Source: DASRCB01 sp035653295
GTDB taxonomy: Bacteria > Acidobacteriota > Terriglobia > Bryobacterales > Bryobacteraceae
Assembly: GCA_035653295.1 (NCBI GenBank)
Contig: DASRCB010000194.1
Coordinates: 1-17,902 of the forward strand
DNA length: 17,902 nt
Reading direction: 5' to 3'
Positions 1 to 8,221 of this stretch are shown here, in pieces. The position numbers were made by a program, and so were the translations under genes. Position 1 is the stretch's first letter, and every line of letters starts with the position of its first letter. Under the pieces are notes generated by a model that saw only the letters and a program-made list of their open reading frames with translations, had not been told where the DNA came from and ran no database searches.

Positions 1-1808
1 CCGGGTATGACCACGTCCGACCGCGCCCGGCGCGGCCGTGTGCTCTCATCCACCGCCGCGCACACCGAGTCCGACATGTTCAGCGGCGTGGTCAAACTCA
101 ACGTGGCGCTTCGCACTCCAGGCGTGGCGCGGACCGCGTCCAGCAGCCGCTGTACGAATACGCGCCCGCTCGCCTCCGTGTACTCCGGCTCGGAGACATA
201 GATCCGCGCCGCCAGCCTGTGCTCCATCGAAAACCCGGGATCCATGTTCTGTGCGTGCTGCAACCCTCGCACCAGCAGCGTCGCAGCGATCAACAGCGTC
301 AGTGATAGTGCGACCTGCGCCACCACATAGATATCGCGCTGGCGCATGCGTCGGGCCCCGGACCCGTCGCTCCGGAGCGAATTCGTCAGGTCCGGGCGCG
401 AATGTTCCAGCGCCGGCGAAAGGGTGAACAGCACCGCGCTGAGCAACCCCGCTCCCGCCGCAAACGCCGCGACGCGCCAGTTCACGTGCAGGTTCAGGTT
501 GACCATGCCGATGTGCGGGAGCGCCGGAAGCGATCGCGCCAGAAGCACGTTTGCGCCCGCTCCCACGCATAGTCCGAATGCAGCGCCTCCCGCCGCGAGC
601 GCGAGTCCTTCGGCCAGCATCTGCCGCGCCAGACGCCAGCGCGATGCCCCCAGCGCGCGGCGCACTGCCATTTCCCGCTGACGCACTACGGAACGCGACA
701 GCAGCAGGTTTGCCACATTCACGCACGCGATCAGAAGCACGATGCCCGTTACCGTAAGCAGCAGTGTTGCTATCGGAGTGGCCACCTCACGCACCATCGG
801 CATCGATGCACCGGCCGCGACGGCGACCGTCAGCGGGCCTGTTGATGTGTTGTCACGCGGGAACTCACGCCGAACCTGTACGTCCACCGCCTTCAGCGCC
901 GCCTCCGCCTGCCGCATCCCGACGCCTGGCGCAAGCCGTCCGATCACGCGCACGCGCGGCCGCTCGCGTTCGCCCGCATTGGCCAGCAGATCGCTCACCC
1001 AGGGTTGCGCGGCGAAAGGGATCCACAACTCGGCCGTGTGTGGAGGCGACAACCCCAAAAATCCGCGCGGCGCCACGCCGACAATCCGGTACCATCGCGA
1101 CTCCAGCCGTACGCGCTGCCCGATCGCCGTCGGGCTCCGTCCGTAGCGCCGGGTCCAGGCGCCATCGCTGAGCACCGCTACCGGGTCGGCGCCCCGTTGC
1201 TCGTCCGCGGTGGTGAACCACCGTCCTGCCTGCACCGGCAGTTGCAGCACCTCGGCGAAATTCGCCGATACAGCCTCGGCCATGATGAATTGGCTGACCT
1301 CGCCTGTGTCCAGTGACGTGGCGGAATCGTCGTAGGCAAGGAGCCCGGAGAATATGGCCCCTGCCGGCGGCGCAAGCCGCCGCTCGAATTCGAGGTAATC
1401 GCGATAAGAGCAGGTCGAGTCCTCGCTCTCGCGGCCGATGGCCATCACTCGGTTTGCCTGCGCAACGGGCAGAGGCTGCCAGAACAACTCGTTCACCATC
1501 GTGAACACGGTGCTGTTCACTCCGATTCCAAGGGCCAGACAAACCATCGCAGTCATCGCATACCCAGGATTGCGCCGCAGCACGCGAACCGCGTAATGGA
1601 AATCCTGCCCCAGATCCGGCGCCGTCAGCCGATGCGGCGACAGCCGCACCGCCGCGCAGCTCAGCACCTGGCTCCAGTACCAGATTCGGCCGCGTGATTC
1701 GAACTCCTCGCGCAGATCGCCGGCGATGATCTCGCCTTCCCTCCCCGGCGCCAGCCGTCTCAGCAGCTTCTCCGCGATGCGCGGCGGGGTCCCTCCCGCT
1801 TCAGGCAA
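1..1808 (-). CDS. ADOP-type ABC transporter permease (MacB/FtsX family), 3' end cut by window edge
   Basis: The reading frame is open on the minus strand from the TTG at 1808 to the window edge, giving about 602 residues of a protein usually near 800. Residues 1-35 (PPRIAEKLLRRLAPG, then AGDLREEFESRGR) match the prefix domain of acidobacterial duplicated orphan permeases. A first membrane helix follows (YAMTAMVCLALGIGVNS, about residue 80), then a MacB-type periplasmic domain, then an FtsX core near residue 340-420 (TGIVLLIACVNVANLLLSR and VRQREMAVRRALGASR). A second unit begins before the edge (DIYVVAQVALSLTLL). The TTG start lies inside the PadR gene, whose stop it overlaps by 8 bases. GGAAAGGGG upstream can serve as a ribosome site, so the two genes are probably translationally coupled. 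Such permeases lack their own ATPase gene nearby and their substrate is unknown. The family call is firm; the start is fairly sure. Confidence 0.9.
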   Translation of the reverse strand, partial: MPEAGGTPPRIAEKLLRRLAPGREGEIIAGDLREEFESRGRIWYWSQVLSCAAVRLSPHRLTAPDLGQDFHYAVRVLRRNPGYAMTAMVCLALGIGVNSTVFTMVNELFWQPLPVAQANRVMAIGRESEDSTCSYRDYLEFERRLAPPAGAIFSGLLAYDDSATSLDTGEVSQFIMAEAVSANFAEVLQLPVQAGRWFTTADEQRGADPVAVLSDGAWTRRYGRSPTAIGQRVRLESRWYRIVGVAPRGFLGLSPPHTAELWIPFAAQPWVSDLLANAGERERPRVRVIGRLAPGVGMRQAEAALKAVDVQVRREFPRDNTSTGPLTVAVAAGASMPMVREVATPIATLLLTVTGIVLLIACVNVANLLLSRSVVRQREMAVRRALGASRWRLARQMLAEGLALAAGGAAFGLCVGAGANVLLARSLPALPHIGMVNLNLHVNWRVAAFAAGAGLLSAVLFTLSPALEHSRPDLTNSLRSDGSGARRMRQRDIYVVAQVALSLTLLIAATLLVRGLQHAQNMDPGFSMEHRLAARIYVSEPEYTEASGRVFVQRLLDAVRATPGVRSATLSLTTPLNMSDSVCAAVDESTRPRRARSDVVIP

Positions 1809-2115
1809 GCCGCACCCCTTTCCACATGCGATCGAACATCTGGCGCGCGGAGGTGAGGGCTTCGATACCCGCTGGCTCCACACGGAAATATCGCCGCGAC
1901 CGTCCGCCGCGCTCGGGAACCGGATCGGCGAACCACGAACTCAGATACCCCTTCGCCTCCAGCCGATCCAGCGTCGAATACAGCGCCCCAACCGTAACCG
2001 CGCGCCCGGCCCGCTTCTCGATCTCGCGCCGTATCGGCACGCCGTAAGCTTTGTCGCCCAGCCGCAGCACGGCCAGCATGACAATCTGCTCGAACTCCCC
2101 CGGATGCTCGCCCAT
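1801..2115 (-). CDS. PadR-family transcriptional regulator
   Basis: A 104-residue winged-helix repressor of the PadR family, predicted cytoplasmic. The core is visible in order: EFEQIVMLAVLRLGDKAYG (first helices), IRREIEKRAGRAVTVGALY-STLDRLEAKGYL (recognition helix and wing), then GGRSRRYFRVEPAGIEAL and a short C-terminal helix. Length and motifs match the short PadR type that precedes ADOP permease genes. I chose the ATG at 2115 because a good promoter ends only a few bases upstream; an in-frame TTG at 2157 lies inside the promoter's -35 box. The stop overlaps the permease start, so regulator and permease form one operon. By family analogy it probably represses its own operon; the ligand is unknown. 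Confidence 0.9.
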   Translation of the reverse strand: MGEHPGEFEQIVMLAVLRLGDKAYGVPIRREIEKRAGRAVTVGALYSTLDRLEAKGYLSSWFADPVPERGGRSRRYFRVEPAGIEALTSARQMFDRMWKGVRLA

Positions 2116-2127
2116 GATTATTTCTGC

Positions 2128-2157
2128 ATTGTAGATCAAATGCGGCGGGCGCGGCAA
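2128..2157 (-). promoter_or_regulatory. Sigma-70-type promoter of the PadR-permease operon
   Basis: On the minus strand a TTGCCG -35 box (2157-2152) and a TACAAT -10 box (2133-2128) are separated by 18 bases. The expected transcript start lies near 2121, only about 6 bases before the ATG at 2115, so the message would have almost no leader and no Shine-Dalgarno site. This matches the lack of a purine-rich site before the start codon. Confidence 0.6.
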
Positions 2158-2203
2158 GCAGGTTTTGTGGATAGCGTTGAGGGGCAGGCTCCCAGCCGGC
2201 CTG

Positions 2204-3304
2204 TTACTTCGCGGGAAGCAGTCCCAGTCCCGGCCGATCGGGCAGAATCAGCTTTCCGTCGCGAACCTCGACCCCGCGATAAGGGTCGTTGGCGATCAGG
2301 AGATTCCCGTCCAGATCCGCATAGTTCACGAAAGGCGACAGCTCCGCTGCCGCGGTCACAGTGCACGAGCTGGAAATCATGCAGCCCAGCATGGTCTTCA
2401 TCCCCAGCGCCTTCGCGATCTGAATCTCGCGGTATGCCTCCAGCATGCCGCCGCATTTGTCCAGCTTCACGTTGATCCCGTCAAATGCGCCGATCAGCTT
2501 CGGAATGTCGCTCGGATGCAGTACCGACTCGTCGGCAATGAGCGGCAGGGGCGACCGTTCGTGCAGCCACCGAATATCGTCAAGCTGCGCCGCGGGCATG
2601 GGCTGCTCTACGAATTCCACGCCCTTCTTCGATAGCCATTCAATCTTCCGCAGCGCCACTTCCTTATTGGTCCAGCCTTCGTTGGCGTCCACGCGCAGTG
2701 GCTTGTCCGTGACGCTTCGCACGGCGTTAATGGTCTGCTCGTCCGAGTCCAGCCCCACCTTGATCTTCAGCACCGGGTATGGGGCCGCTTCTTCAACCTT
2801 CTGCCGTGTCTTTGCCGGATCGTCGATGCCAATCGAAAACGTGGTCACCGGGGCGTCCTTCGGATCCAGCCCGAAATACTGATACAGCGGCACGCCGAGC
2901 TTCTGACCAACCCAGTCCATCAGGGCAATATTGATCGCCGATTTCGCCGCCCACTGCCCCTGGATGCGCGCGAACACCTCCGCCATCACCTTCTCGAATT
3001 GCCACGGATTCGCCGCCACGAGCAGATCGCGAACCGACTCCACCGCCACCTGCGCGCCCTTCGCGTCTTCTTTATAGCGGACGATCGGCGCGCCTTCACC
3101 GTGACCCGTGATCCCGTCCCGGATGTAGCGCACGTGCAGCGTGTCGCGATAGTCGCTCGACGACATCACCGTCGTCCACGTGTGCCGCAGCTTGAGCCGG
3201 ATAATCTCGGTTTCGAGCTTCGCGTCGCCGGAGGACGTCGTCGCGGCCGCCGCCGGAAGCATCGCCCCAAGAGCAGCGGATTTCAGCATGTCGCGCCGGT
3301 TCAT
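2204..3304 (-). CDS. Dipeptide epimerase (enolase superfamily, L-Ala-D/L-Glu epimerase type), Tat-exported
   Basis: A 366-residue member of the muconate-lactonizing/dipeptide-epimerase branch of the enolase superfamily. It begins with a twin-arginine leader (MNRRDMLKSAALGAMLPAAAA), so it should act outside the cytoplasm, unlike Bacillus YkfB. The catalytic set is complete: KIK at K180/K182, metal ligands D206 (in DANEGW), E233 (EQPM) and D258 (ADES), the second base K280 in KLDKCGG, and D330-L-D332, the DxD pair that binds the dipeptide ammonium group in L-Ala-D/L-Glu epimerases. Its start overlaps the Uma2 stop by 4 bases (ATGA), which implies coupled translation. With the NlpC/P60 gene two places upstream it forms a YkfC/YkfB-like murein-peptide pair. 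Substrate specificity for L-Ala-L/D-Glu is inferred; other dipeptides are possible. Confidence 0.92.
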   Translation of the reverse strand: MNRRDMLKSAALGAMLPAAAATTSSGDAKLETEIIRLKLRHTWTTVMSSSDYRDTLHVRYIRDGITGHGEGAPIVRYKEDAKGAQVAVESVRDLLVAANPWQFEKVMAEVFARIQGQWAAKSAINIALMDWVGQKLGVPLYQYFGLDPKDAPVTTFSIGIDDPAKTRQKVEEAAPYPVLKIKVGLDSDEQTINAVRSVTDKPLRVDANEGWTNKEVALRKIEWLSKKGVEFVEQPMPAAQLDDIRWLHERSPLPLIADESVLHPSDIPKLIGAFDGINVKLDKCGGMLEAYREIQIAKALGMKTMLGCMISSSCTVTAAAELSPFVNYADLDGNLLIANDPYRGVEVRDGKLILPDRPGLGLLPAK

Positions 3305-3795
3305 AACGCCGCCAGCGGAACTTCGATATCGGGATCAAAGGCGCGCAATACGCCGTCGGTCACGGTGCGCGCGCCTTCGCTCGTCCAGACCCAGGCAGCT
3401 CGTGTTTTGGGATCGATAACCCACACGTACGGGACTCCGAAGCTCAGATACTCCGCGATTTTCTTCTGAATGTCTGCCGCGCGGTCATCTGGCGACAGGA
3501 GCTCAACGACAACATGCGGCGGTTCTGTTATGATTGCGGGCTCCCAGGTTTCCGTACGAAGTACAGTGATGTCCGGAACCCGAAAGCGCGTCGCCCTAAC
3601 CTGCACTCGCATTTCCACCGCCACCCAGTACTGCGGGTAATGCACAAGAAGGTACGACGAGAGCTTGGTCTGCAGGCGCGCGTGCCCGTTTTCTCCCAAA
3701 TTTCGCTCCAGGATTTCTCCATCGACGTACTCCCGGTCTCCATCCTCGAAGCTCGTCCGCAGGTATTCGTCAACCGTTACCGCCGTCGTCGCCAT
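3301..3795 (-). CDS. Uma2-family (DUF820) restriction-endonuclease-fold protein
   Basis: A 164-residue protein of the Uma2 family, a PD-(D/E)XK nuclease fold that is abundant in cyanobacteria and Acidobacteria; its cellular role is not established. Family signatures are intact: VDEYLRT near the start, DREYVDGEI (21-28), VPDITVLR with D75, VVVELLSPDDR with E98, and KKIAEYLSFGVPYVWVIDP (111-129). The proposed nuclease residues D75, E98 and the K111/K112 pair are all present, so it is not visibly decayed. I chose the ATG at 3795, with AGG 8 bases upstream, over a TTG at 3801. It sits between the endopeptidase gene (9-base gap) and the epimerase gene (4-base overlap) without any clear functional tie to them. 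Confidence 0.88.
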   Translation of the reverse strand: MATTAVTVDEYLRTSFEDGDREYVDGEILERNLGENGHARLQTKLSSYLLVHYPQYWVAVEMRVQVRATRFRVPDITVLRTETWEPAIITEPPHVVVELLSPDDRAADIQKKIAEYLSFGVPYVWVIDPKTRAAWVWTSEGARTVTDGVLRAFDPDIEVPLAAL

Positions 3796-3804
3796 AATCA
3801 AAGC

Positions 3805-4650
3805 CTACTTCAGCCTCCGCGCCGCCACCAGCAGCTCCTTCCAGTGCGCGTCCCCAAGGCTGCAGATCTGAATCACCGGATGTAAGTGGGGCGTGGCATT
3901 AATGAACTCGCTATTGCCGATATACATCCCGGTGTGCGTAATATGGTCCGGCCGCGAGCCGAAATAGAGCAGGTCCCCCGGCTCCAGCCGGTCGAGCGCG
4001 ACCTTCTCCATCCCCTCCCACGCCGCCTGCTGGTCCGCATCGCGTGGAATCAGCACCCCGCGCCGCCGGCACAGCATCTGCGTGAATCCCGAGCAGTCGT
4101 ACCCAAAGGTGGATGTCCCGCCCCACAAATACGGCAGCCCCAGAAACCGCCGGCTGTATTCGATCACGTCGCGTATCGACAGCTTCTGAATATTGAACTG
4201 CACATCGCCCGACTGCACCCACGCGGTCCGCTCGTCGGGCAGCCGGACCTCCAGCCATCGATCATCCGCCCCCACCGGCCCGGCGATCACCTCCAGCTTC
4301 GCTTCCAGCGGAACCGTAATCACCGGCTGATGCTTCGTAATGTCTTTTTCGCGATAAACGCTGGCAAACAGGTTGGCCACCTCCGCGACCCGGCCGCTCG
4401 CGGCATAAGCCCCCCTGCGCACCGCCGCGGACGATTCGATCCAGCCCGTGTACGCGTCCGGCGTGCGAATCTTCAGCCAGTTCTTCTGTTCCTCGATGAT
4501 TGAAACGTTAGTCGAATAAATCGCCTGCGAAACCACATCGGCGTCGCGCGTCGGCCGGGAGTACATGTTGGCCACAGGCTCGGTCACCACCGCGGTACTC
4601 GGCGTCGAAGTCCCTCCCCCGGCCATCGCGAGCAGCAGGAAATACAGCAT
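3805..4650 (-). CDS. NlpC/P60 cysteine endopeptidase with SH3b domains (YkfC-like)
   Basis: A 281-residue exported peptidase. A short hydrophobic leader (MLYFLLLAMAGGG) is followed by two SH3b-like segments (about 20-75, ending in WLKIRT and GWIESSA; about 85-150, with RWLEVRLPDERTAWVQSGD) and a C-terminal NlpC/P60 domain (about 155-281). Catalytic residues: C186 in YDCSGF, H239 in ITHTGMYIG, and a third polar residue, N251 in EFINATPH (H255 is an alternative). This SH3b-SH3b-NlpC/P60 order is that of YkfC, which hydrolyses the gamma-D-Glu to diamino-acid bond of free murein peptides carrying N-terminal L-Ala. The gene lies 30 bases after the histidine kinase gene and ahead of the Uma2 and epimerase genes. 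The ATG at 4650 is preferred; an in-frame TTG at 4659 is possible. The specificity is inferred from architecture and from the neighbouring epimerase. Confidence 0.9.
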   Translation of the reverse strand: MLYFLLLAMAGGGTSTPSTAVVTEPVANMYSRPTRDADVVSQAIYSTNVSIIEEQKNWLKIRTPDAYTGWIESSAAVRRGAYAASGRVAEVANLFASVYREKDITKHQPVITVPLEAKLEVIAGPVGADDRWLEVRLPDERTAWVQSGDVQFNIQKLSIRDVIEYSRRFLGLPYLWGGTSTFGYDCSGFTQMLCRRRGVLIPRDADQQAAWEGMEKVALDRLEPGDLLYFGSRPDHITHTGMYIGNSEFINATPHLHPVIQICSLGDAHWKELLVAARRLK

Positions 4651-4659
4651 CCTGATCAA

Positions 4660-4665
4660 AGTATA
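4660..4665 (-). promoter_or_regulatory. Possible -10 box before the NlpC/P60 gene
   Basis: TATACT on the minus strand lies in the 30-base gap between the kinase stop and the NlpC/P60 start, 9 bases before the ATG at 4650. No convincing -35 box is present at 16-19 bases upstream. If used, it would give a leaderless internal transcript of the last three genes. Confidence 0.3.
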
Positions 4666-4680
4666 GAATTCGCGGGCCGC

Positions 4681-6009
4681 CTACACCGGCAGAATCAGCC
4701 GCGCCTCGCAGCCGCGACCTTCCGCCGCGTTCTGCAGCGTCAGCGTTCCGCCGTGCGCCTCCGCGATTTGGCGGCTCAGCACCAGCCCGATTCCCGATCC
4801 GCCCGGCTTCGTTGTAAAGAACGGGACGAACAGGTTGGACGTGTTCGACAGCCCCGGACCCTCGTCGCGAATCCCAACCTCCACATGTGAGTTCTCGGCG
4901 CGCCACCACACCCGGACGCCGCCGCCAGTCTCGAGTGAAGCCTCGGCGGCATTGCGCAGCAGATTGATGAGCGCCTGCTCCAGCTGATCGCAGTCGCCCA
5001 GCGCCGTGAGCTCCGGACCCGCCGTCAGCTCCGGCCTTACACGCGTCTCCAGCTTCACCACCCGCCGCACCAGATCGCCCACCGCGAACGGCGCCAGCTT
5101 CGGCGGAGGCAGTTTCGCGAGCCGGGCATACGCGGTCATGAAACGGCTCAGGGCCTCGCTGCGGCTGGCGATAATGCTCAGCCCGCGCTGCATGTCCTCG
5201 CGCCAGTCCTCGGGCAGCGGGTCGCGCCCGACCAGCGTCTCGAGACTCCCCGCAATCGACTTGATCGGCGCCAGCGAATTGTTCAGCTCGTGCCCCAGCA
5301 CCCGGACCAGCCGCTGCCACGCCTTTAACTCCTCTTCACGCAACGGGCGGGTCAGGTCCGTCACCACCAGCAACTGATGCGGCAACCCTCCCTCGCGAAA
5401 GCTGGTCCGCCCAATGCCCCAGCGCCGTGTTCCTCCAGGGAACGTGCGCTGCACCGTGCGCTCGACCTCGCCTTCGAGAAACTCGTCTAATCCGAGGTCC
5501 GTCGCCTGCAGTCCGATCAGCCGTTCCATGGGCTGCGACAGCAACTGCGTCCCCGCGCGATTCACCAGCCGCAGCTTATGCTGATTATCAAAGGTGAAAA
5601 TGGCGACGTCGATCTCCTCCATCACCTTGCGCAGCAGCGTAGTCGCTTCCAGCGCGCCGAGCCTCTGCTCCTGCAGCGTGGCGCTCATGGCGTTTACCTG
5701 CACCATCACGTCCTGCAGCGCATCCTCATTCCGCGCGTCGCGCCCGCGAATCGAGTAATCCCCCTCGCGCATCGCCTCGAGTAAGTTGGCCACGGTTCGC
5801 AGCGGCTGCGCGACCCGCTCACGAATGCTGAACGCGCACCCCAGCCACACCCCAACAATGACCACCGACAACGTCCACTGCACCCGCGACGGGTAGTCGG
5901 CAAGAAACCAGACGATAATCATGGACGTAATCACCGCCGGCGCCCCAGCCGCCAGCGCCAGCAGCAGCATGCGCTGTTCGTGGACGATGGTGGGCCGGCG
6001 GATGTTCAA
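4681..6009 (-). CDS. Membrane sensor histidine kinase (HAMP-PAS-HisKA-HATPase, NtrY-like)
   Basis: A 442-residue kinase. Two membrane helices (about 14-37 and 43-62) are joined by a very short loop, so there is no sizeable external sensor. A HAMP segment follows (VAQPLRTVANLLEAMREGDYS, about 66-115), then a PAS-like domain (about 130-215, including IDVAIFTFDNQHKLRLVNRA). The H-box is VLGHELNNSLAPIKS with phospho-acceptor H240. The ATPase domain has an N-box (LINLLRNAAEA), DEGPGL, FVPFFTTK, and GGSGIGLVLSRQIAEAHGG. All kinase motifs are intact. Its start codon overlaps the stop of the four-helix-bundle gene (ATGA), and the NtrC-type regulator is the first gene of the same run, so the two are the likely cognate pair. 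The signal may be envelope stress or wall fragments, given the downstream genes; that part is inference. Confidence 0.93.
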   Translation of the reverse strand: MNIRRPTIVHEQRMLLLALAAGAPAVITSMIIVWFLADYPSRVQWTLSVVIVGVWLGCAFSIRERVAQPLRTVANLLEAMREGDYSIRGRDARNEDALQDVMVQVNAMSATLQEQRLGALEATTLLRKVMEEIDVAIFTFDNQHKLRLVNRAGTQLLSQPMERLIGLQATDLGLDEFLEGEVERTVQRTFPGGTRRWGIGRTSFREGGLPHQLLVVTDLTRPLREEELKAWQRLVRVLGHELNNSLAPIKSIAGSLETLVGRDPLPEDWREDMQRGLSIIASRSEALSRFMTAYARLAKLPPPKLAPFAVGDLVRRVVKLETRVRPELTAGPELTALGDCDQLEQALINLLRNAAEASLETGGGVRVWWRAENSHVEVGIRDEGPGLSNTSNLFVPFFTTKPGGSGIGLVLSRQIAEAHGGTLTLQNAAEGRGCEARLILPV

Positions 6010-6443
6010 GGCCGCCCGCTCCGCGTCTGTTGAGTGTCGGCCTCCGCCTCGGCCTCCCGGGAACCGGGGTGCGGGGTCCGGGGTCCGCCTAAACGGCGCG
6101 TGAGCCCGTGAAGGAGCATTCGGACCCTTTTGACGTGAGCCGCTACGGGCTGCAAATCCTCATCGTCGAAATAATCGAGTTTCCGCCCGACAATGAGCAG
6201 TGTCTCCAGTTCGGCAAGACTACCTCGTGAAATGGCAAGATATTGCAGAAATTCACGCGTGTACTGTCGCGCATGTCCTTCGGCAATATTTGCCGGAACC
6301 GAGACCACAGCTCTCCTTATCTGCGCAGCCAGAGCAAACGTCTCTTCCCGGGGCAGCTTGCGAAGCAAGCGATAGACGGGTGGAGTCAGCTCGATTGCCT
6401 GCTGCCAGGCATCCAAATCGCGGAAGTTCTGTATCCTCTGCAC
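6006..6443 (-). CDS. Four-helix-bundle protein (S23 rRNA intervening-sequence protein family)
   Basis: A 145-residue protein. Residues 1-115 carry the family signature: IQNFRDLDAWQQAIELTPPVYRL in two stretches, then FALAAQIRRAVVSVPANIAEGHAR, EFLQYLAISRGSLAELETLL and a last helix. The function of stand-alone members is unknown; relatives are encoded inside rRNA intervening sequences, and one branch (Avd) works with diversity-generating reverse transcriptases. No reverse transcriptase is seen here. The start is the GTG at 6443, which fits the usual N-terminus, but no clear ribosome site precedes it. The last 30 residues (GGPRTPHPGSRE and an EAEAEAD stretch) lie outside the fold and are partly encoded by a heptamer repeat. 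The gene lies between the response regulator and kinase genes and overlaps the kinase start by 4 bases. Confidence 0.87.
   Translation of the reverse strand: MQRIQNFRDLDAWQQAIELTPPVYRLLRKLPREETFALAAQIRRAVVSVPANIAEGHARQYTREFLQYLAISRGSLAELETLLIVGRKLDYFDDEDLQPVAAHVKRVRMLLHGLTRRLGGPRTPHPGSREAEAEADTQQTRSGRP
6059..6086 (-). repeat. Four-unit GGNNCCC heptamer array inside the four-helix-bundle gene
   Basis: Read on the minus strand, four consecutive heptamers run GGACCCC, GGACCCC, GCACCCC, GGTTCCC. They encode part of the C-terminal tail GPRTPHPGS. The same heptamer family occurs in the opposite orientation at 6478-6535. Confidence 0.75.
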
Positions 6444-6477
6444 CGCACAATCAAATCACAAAGGCACGGGTGTGCGC

Positions 6478-6535
6478 GGTCCCCGGCGCCCGGTCCCCGG
6501 CGCCCGGTCCACGGTTCCCGGTTCCCGGCCCCCGG
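6478..6535 (+). repeat. Eight-unit GGNNCCC heptamer array upstream of the four-helix-bundle gene
   Basis: Eight back-to-back heptamers plus a trailing GG occupy the gap between the response regulator stop and the four-helix-bundle start. Units alternate GGTCCCC and GGCGCCC twice, giving a perfect 14-base duplication, then GGTCCAC, GGTTCCC, GGTTCCC and GGCCCCC. Orientation is inverted relative to the array at 6059-6086, so both arrays could pair in a transcript. Confidence 0.8.
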
Positions 6536-6541
6536 ACATCC

Positions 6542-7912
<1,371 letters not shown>

Positions 7913-8221
7913 AGGTTATGTTTGCTCACCCACCACTATAGCGAGCCAATCACCGGTGCAAGACTCCTGCCACCCGCAACTCATTCATCTTGAACAGCTT
8001 GGGAACCAGACAACTGTCCGCTTTTGGGACATCAAGGGTTTTTGTGGGGCAGGCTCTCAGCCTGCGGCGGGGCTCTCAGCCCCGCCTGTCCTGGTTCGTT
8101 CACAACCCAGGCAAAAAACGATAACTCCAATCGTAGCCTTTGCTTACCCCCGCTTTCTCCCACCCGAAAGTTCGTTTTCGACCCCCCGACTGATAAGACT
8201 GTGGATAGAAAGGAGGAGCTG
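7913..8221. other. Divergent intergenic region between the response regulator and the small hypothetical gene
   Basis: This 309-base stretch separates two divergent genes. Near the regulator, TATAGT on the minus strand (7940-7935) may be a -10 box, but no good -35 box fits. A paired-hairpin repeat lies at 8049-8085. The part from 8100 to 8221 is less GC-rich and ends in a strong ribosome site (AAAGGAGGAG) for the gene at 8222. A long in-frame extension upstream of 8222 (open from 8024) runs through the repeat and is judged non-coding. Confidence 0.6.
8049..8085. repeat. Paired-hairpin repeat (two adjacent CTC-loop hairpins)
   Basis: Two perfect inverted repeats lie side by side. The first has 7-base arms GCAGGCT/AGCCTGC around CTC (8049-8065). 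The second has 8-base arms GCGGGGCT/AGCCCCGC around CTC (8067-8085). It belongs to the same class as the elements at 9250 and 9327, which share the GGGCTCTCAGCCC core. It sits between divergent genes, so it is not a shared terminator. Confidence 0.8.

Noticed and set aside
46..1542. Two minus-strand open frames (46-726 and 865-1542) over the permease
   Set aside because: They are off-frame shadows; the permease frame is continuous through both regions with FtsX motifs.
4508..5320. A 270-codon minus-strand open frame overlapping the kinase
   Set aside because: Off-frame shadow of the kinase; Gly/Ala/Arg-rich with no motifs.
6006..6443. Four-helix-bundle gene as the Avd part of a diversity-generating retroelement
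   Set aside because: No reverse transcriptase, template repeat or variable repeat is seen nearby.
8049..8085. Hairpins as a transcription terminator
   Set aside because: No T-run follows on either strand and both neighbouring genes point away from the site.
8024..8221. An N-terminal extension of the hypothetical protein starting at 8024
   Set aside because: It would translate through a hairpin repeat, and a strong ribosome site lies right before the ATG at 8222 where the family signature begins.
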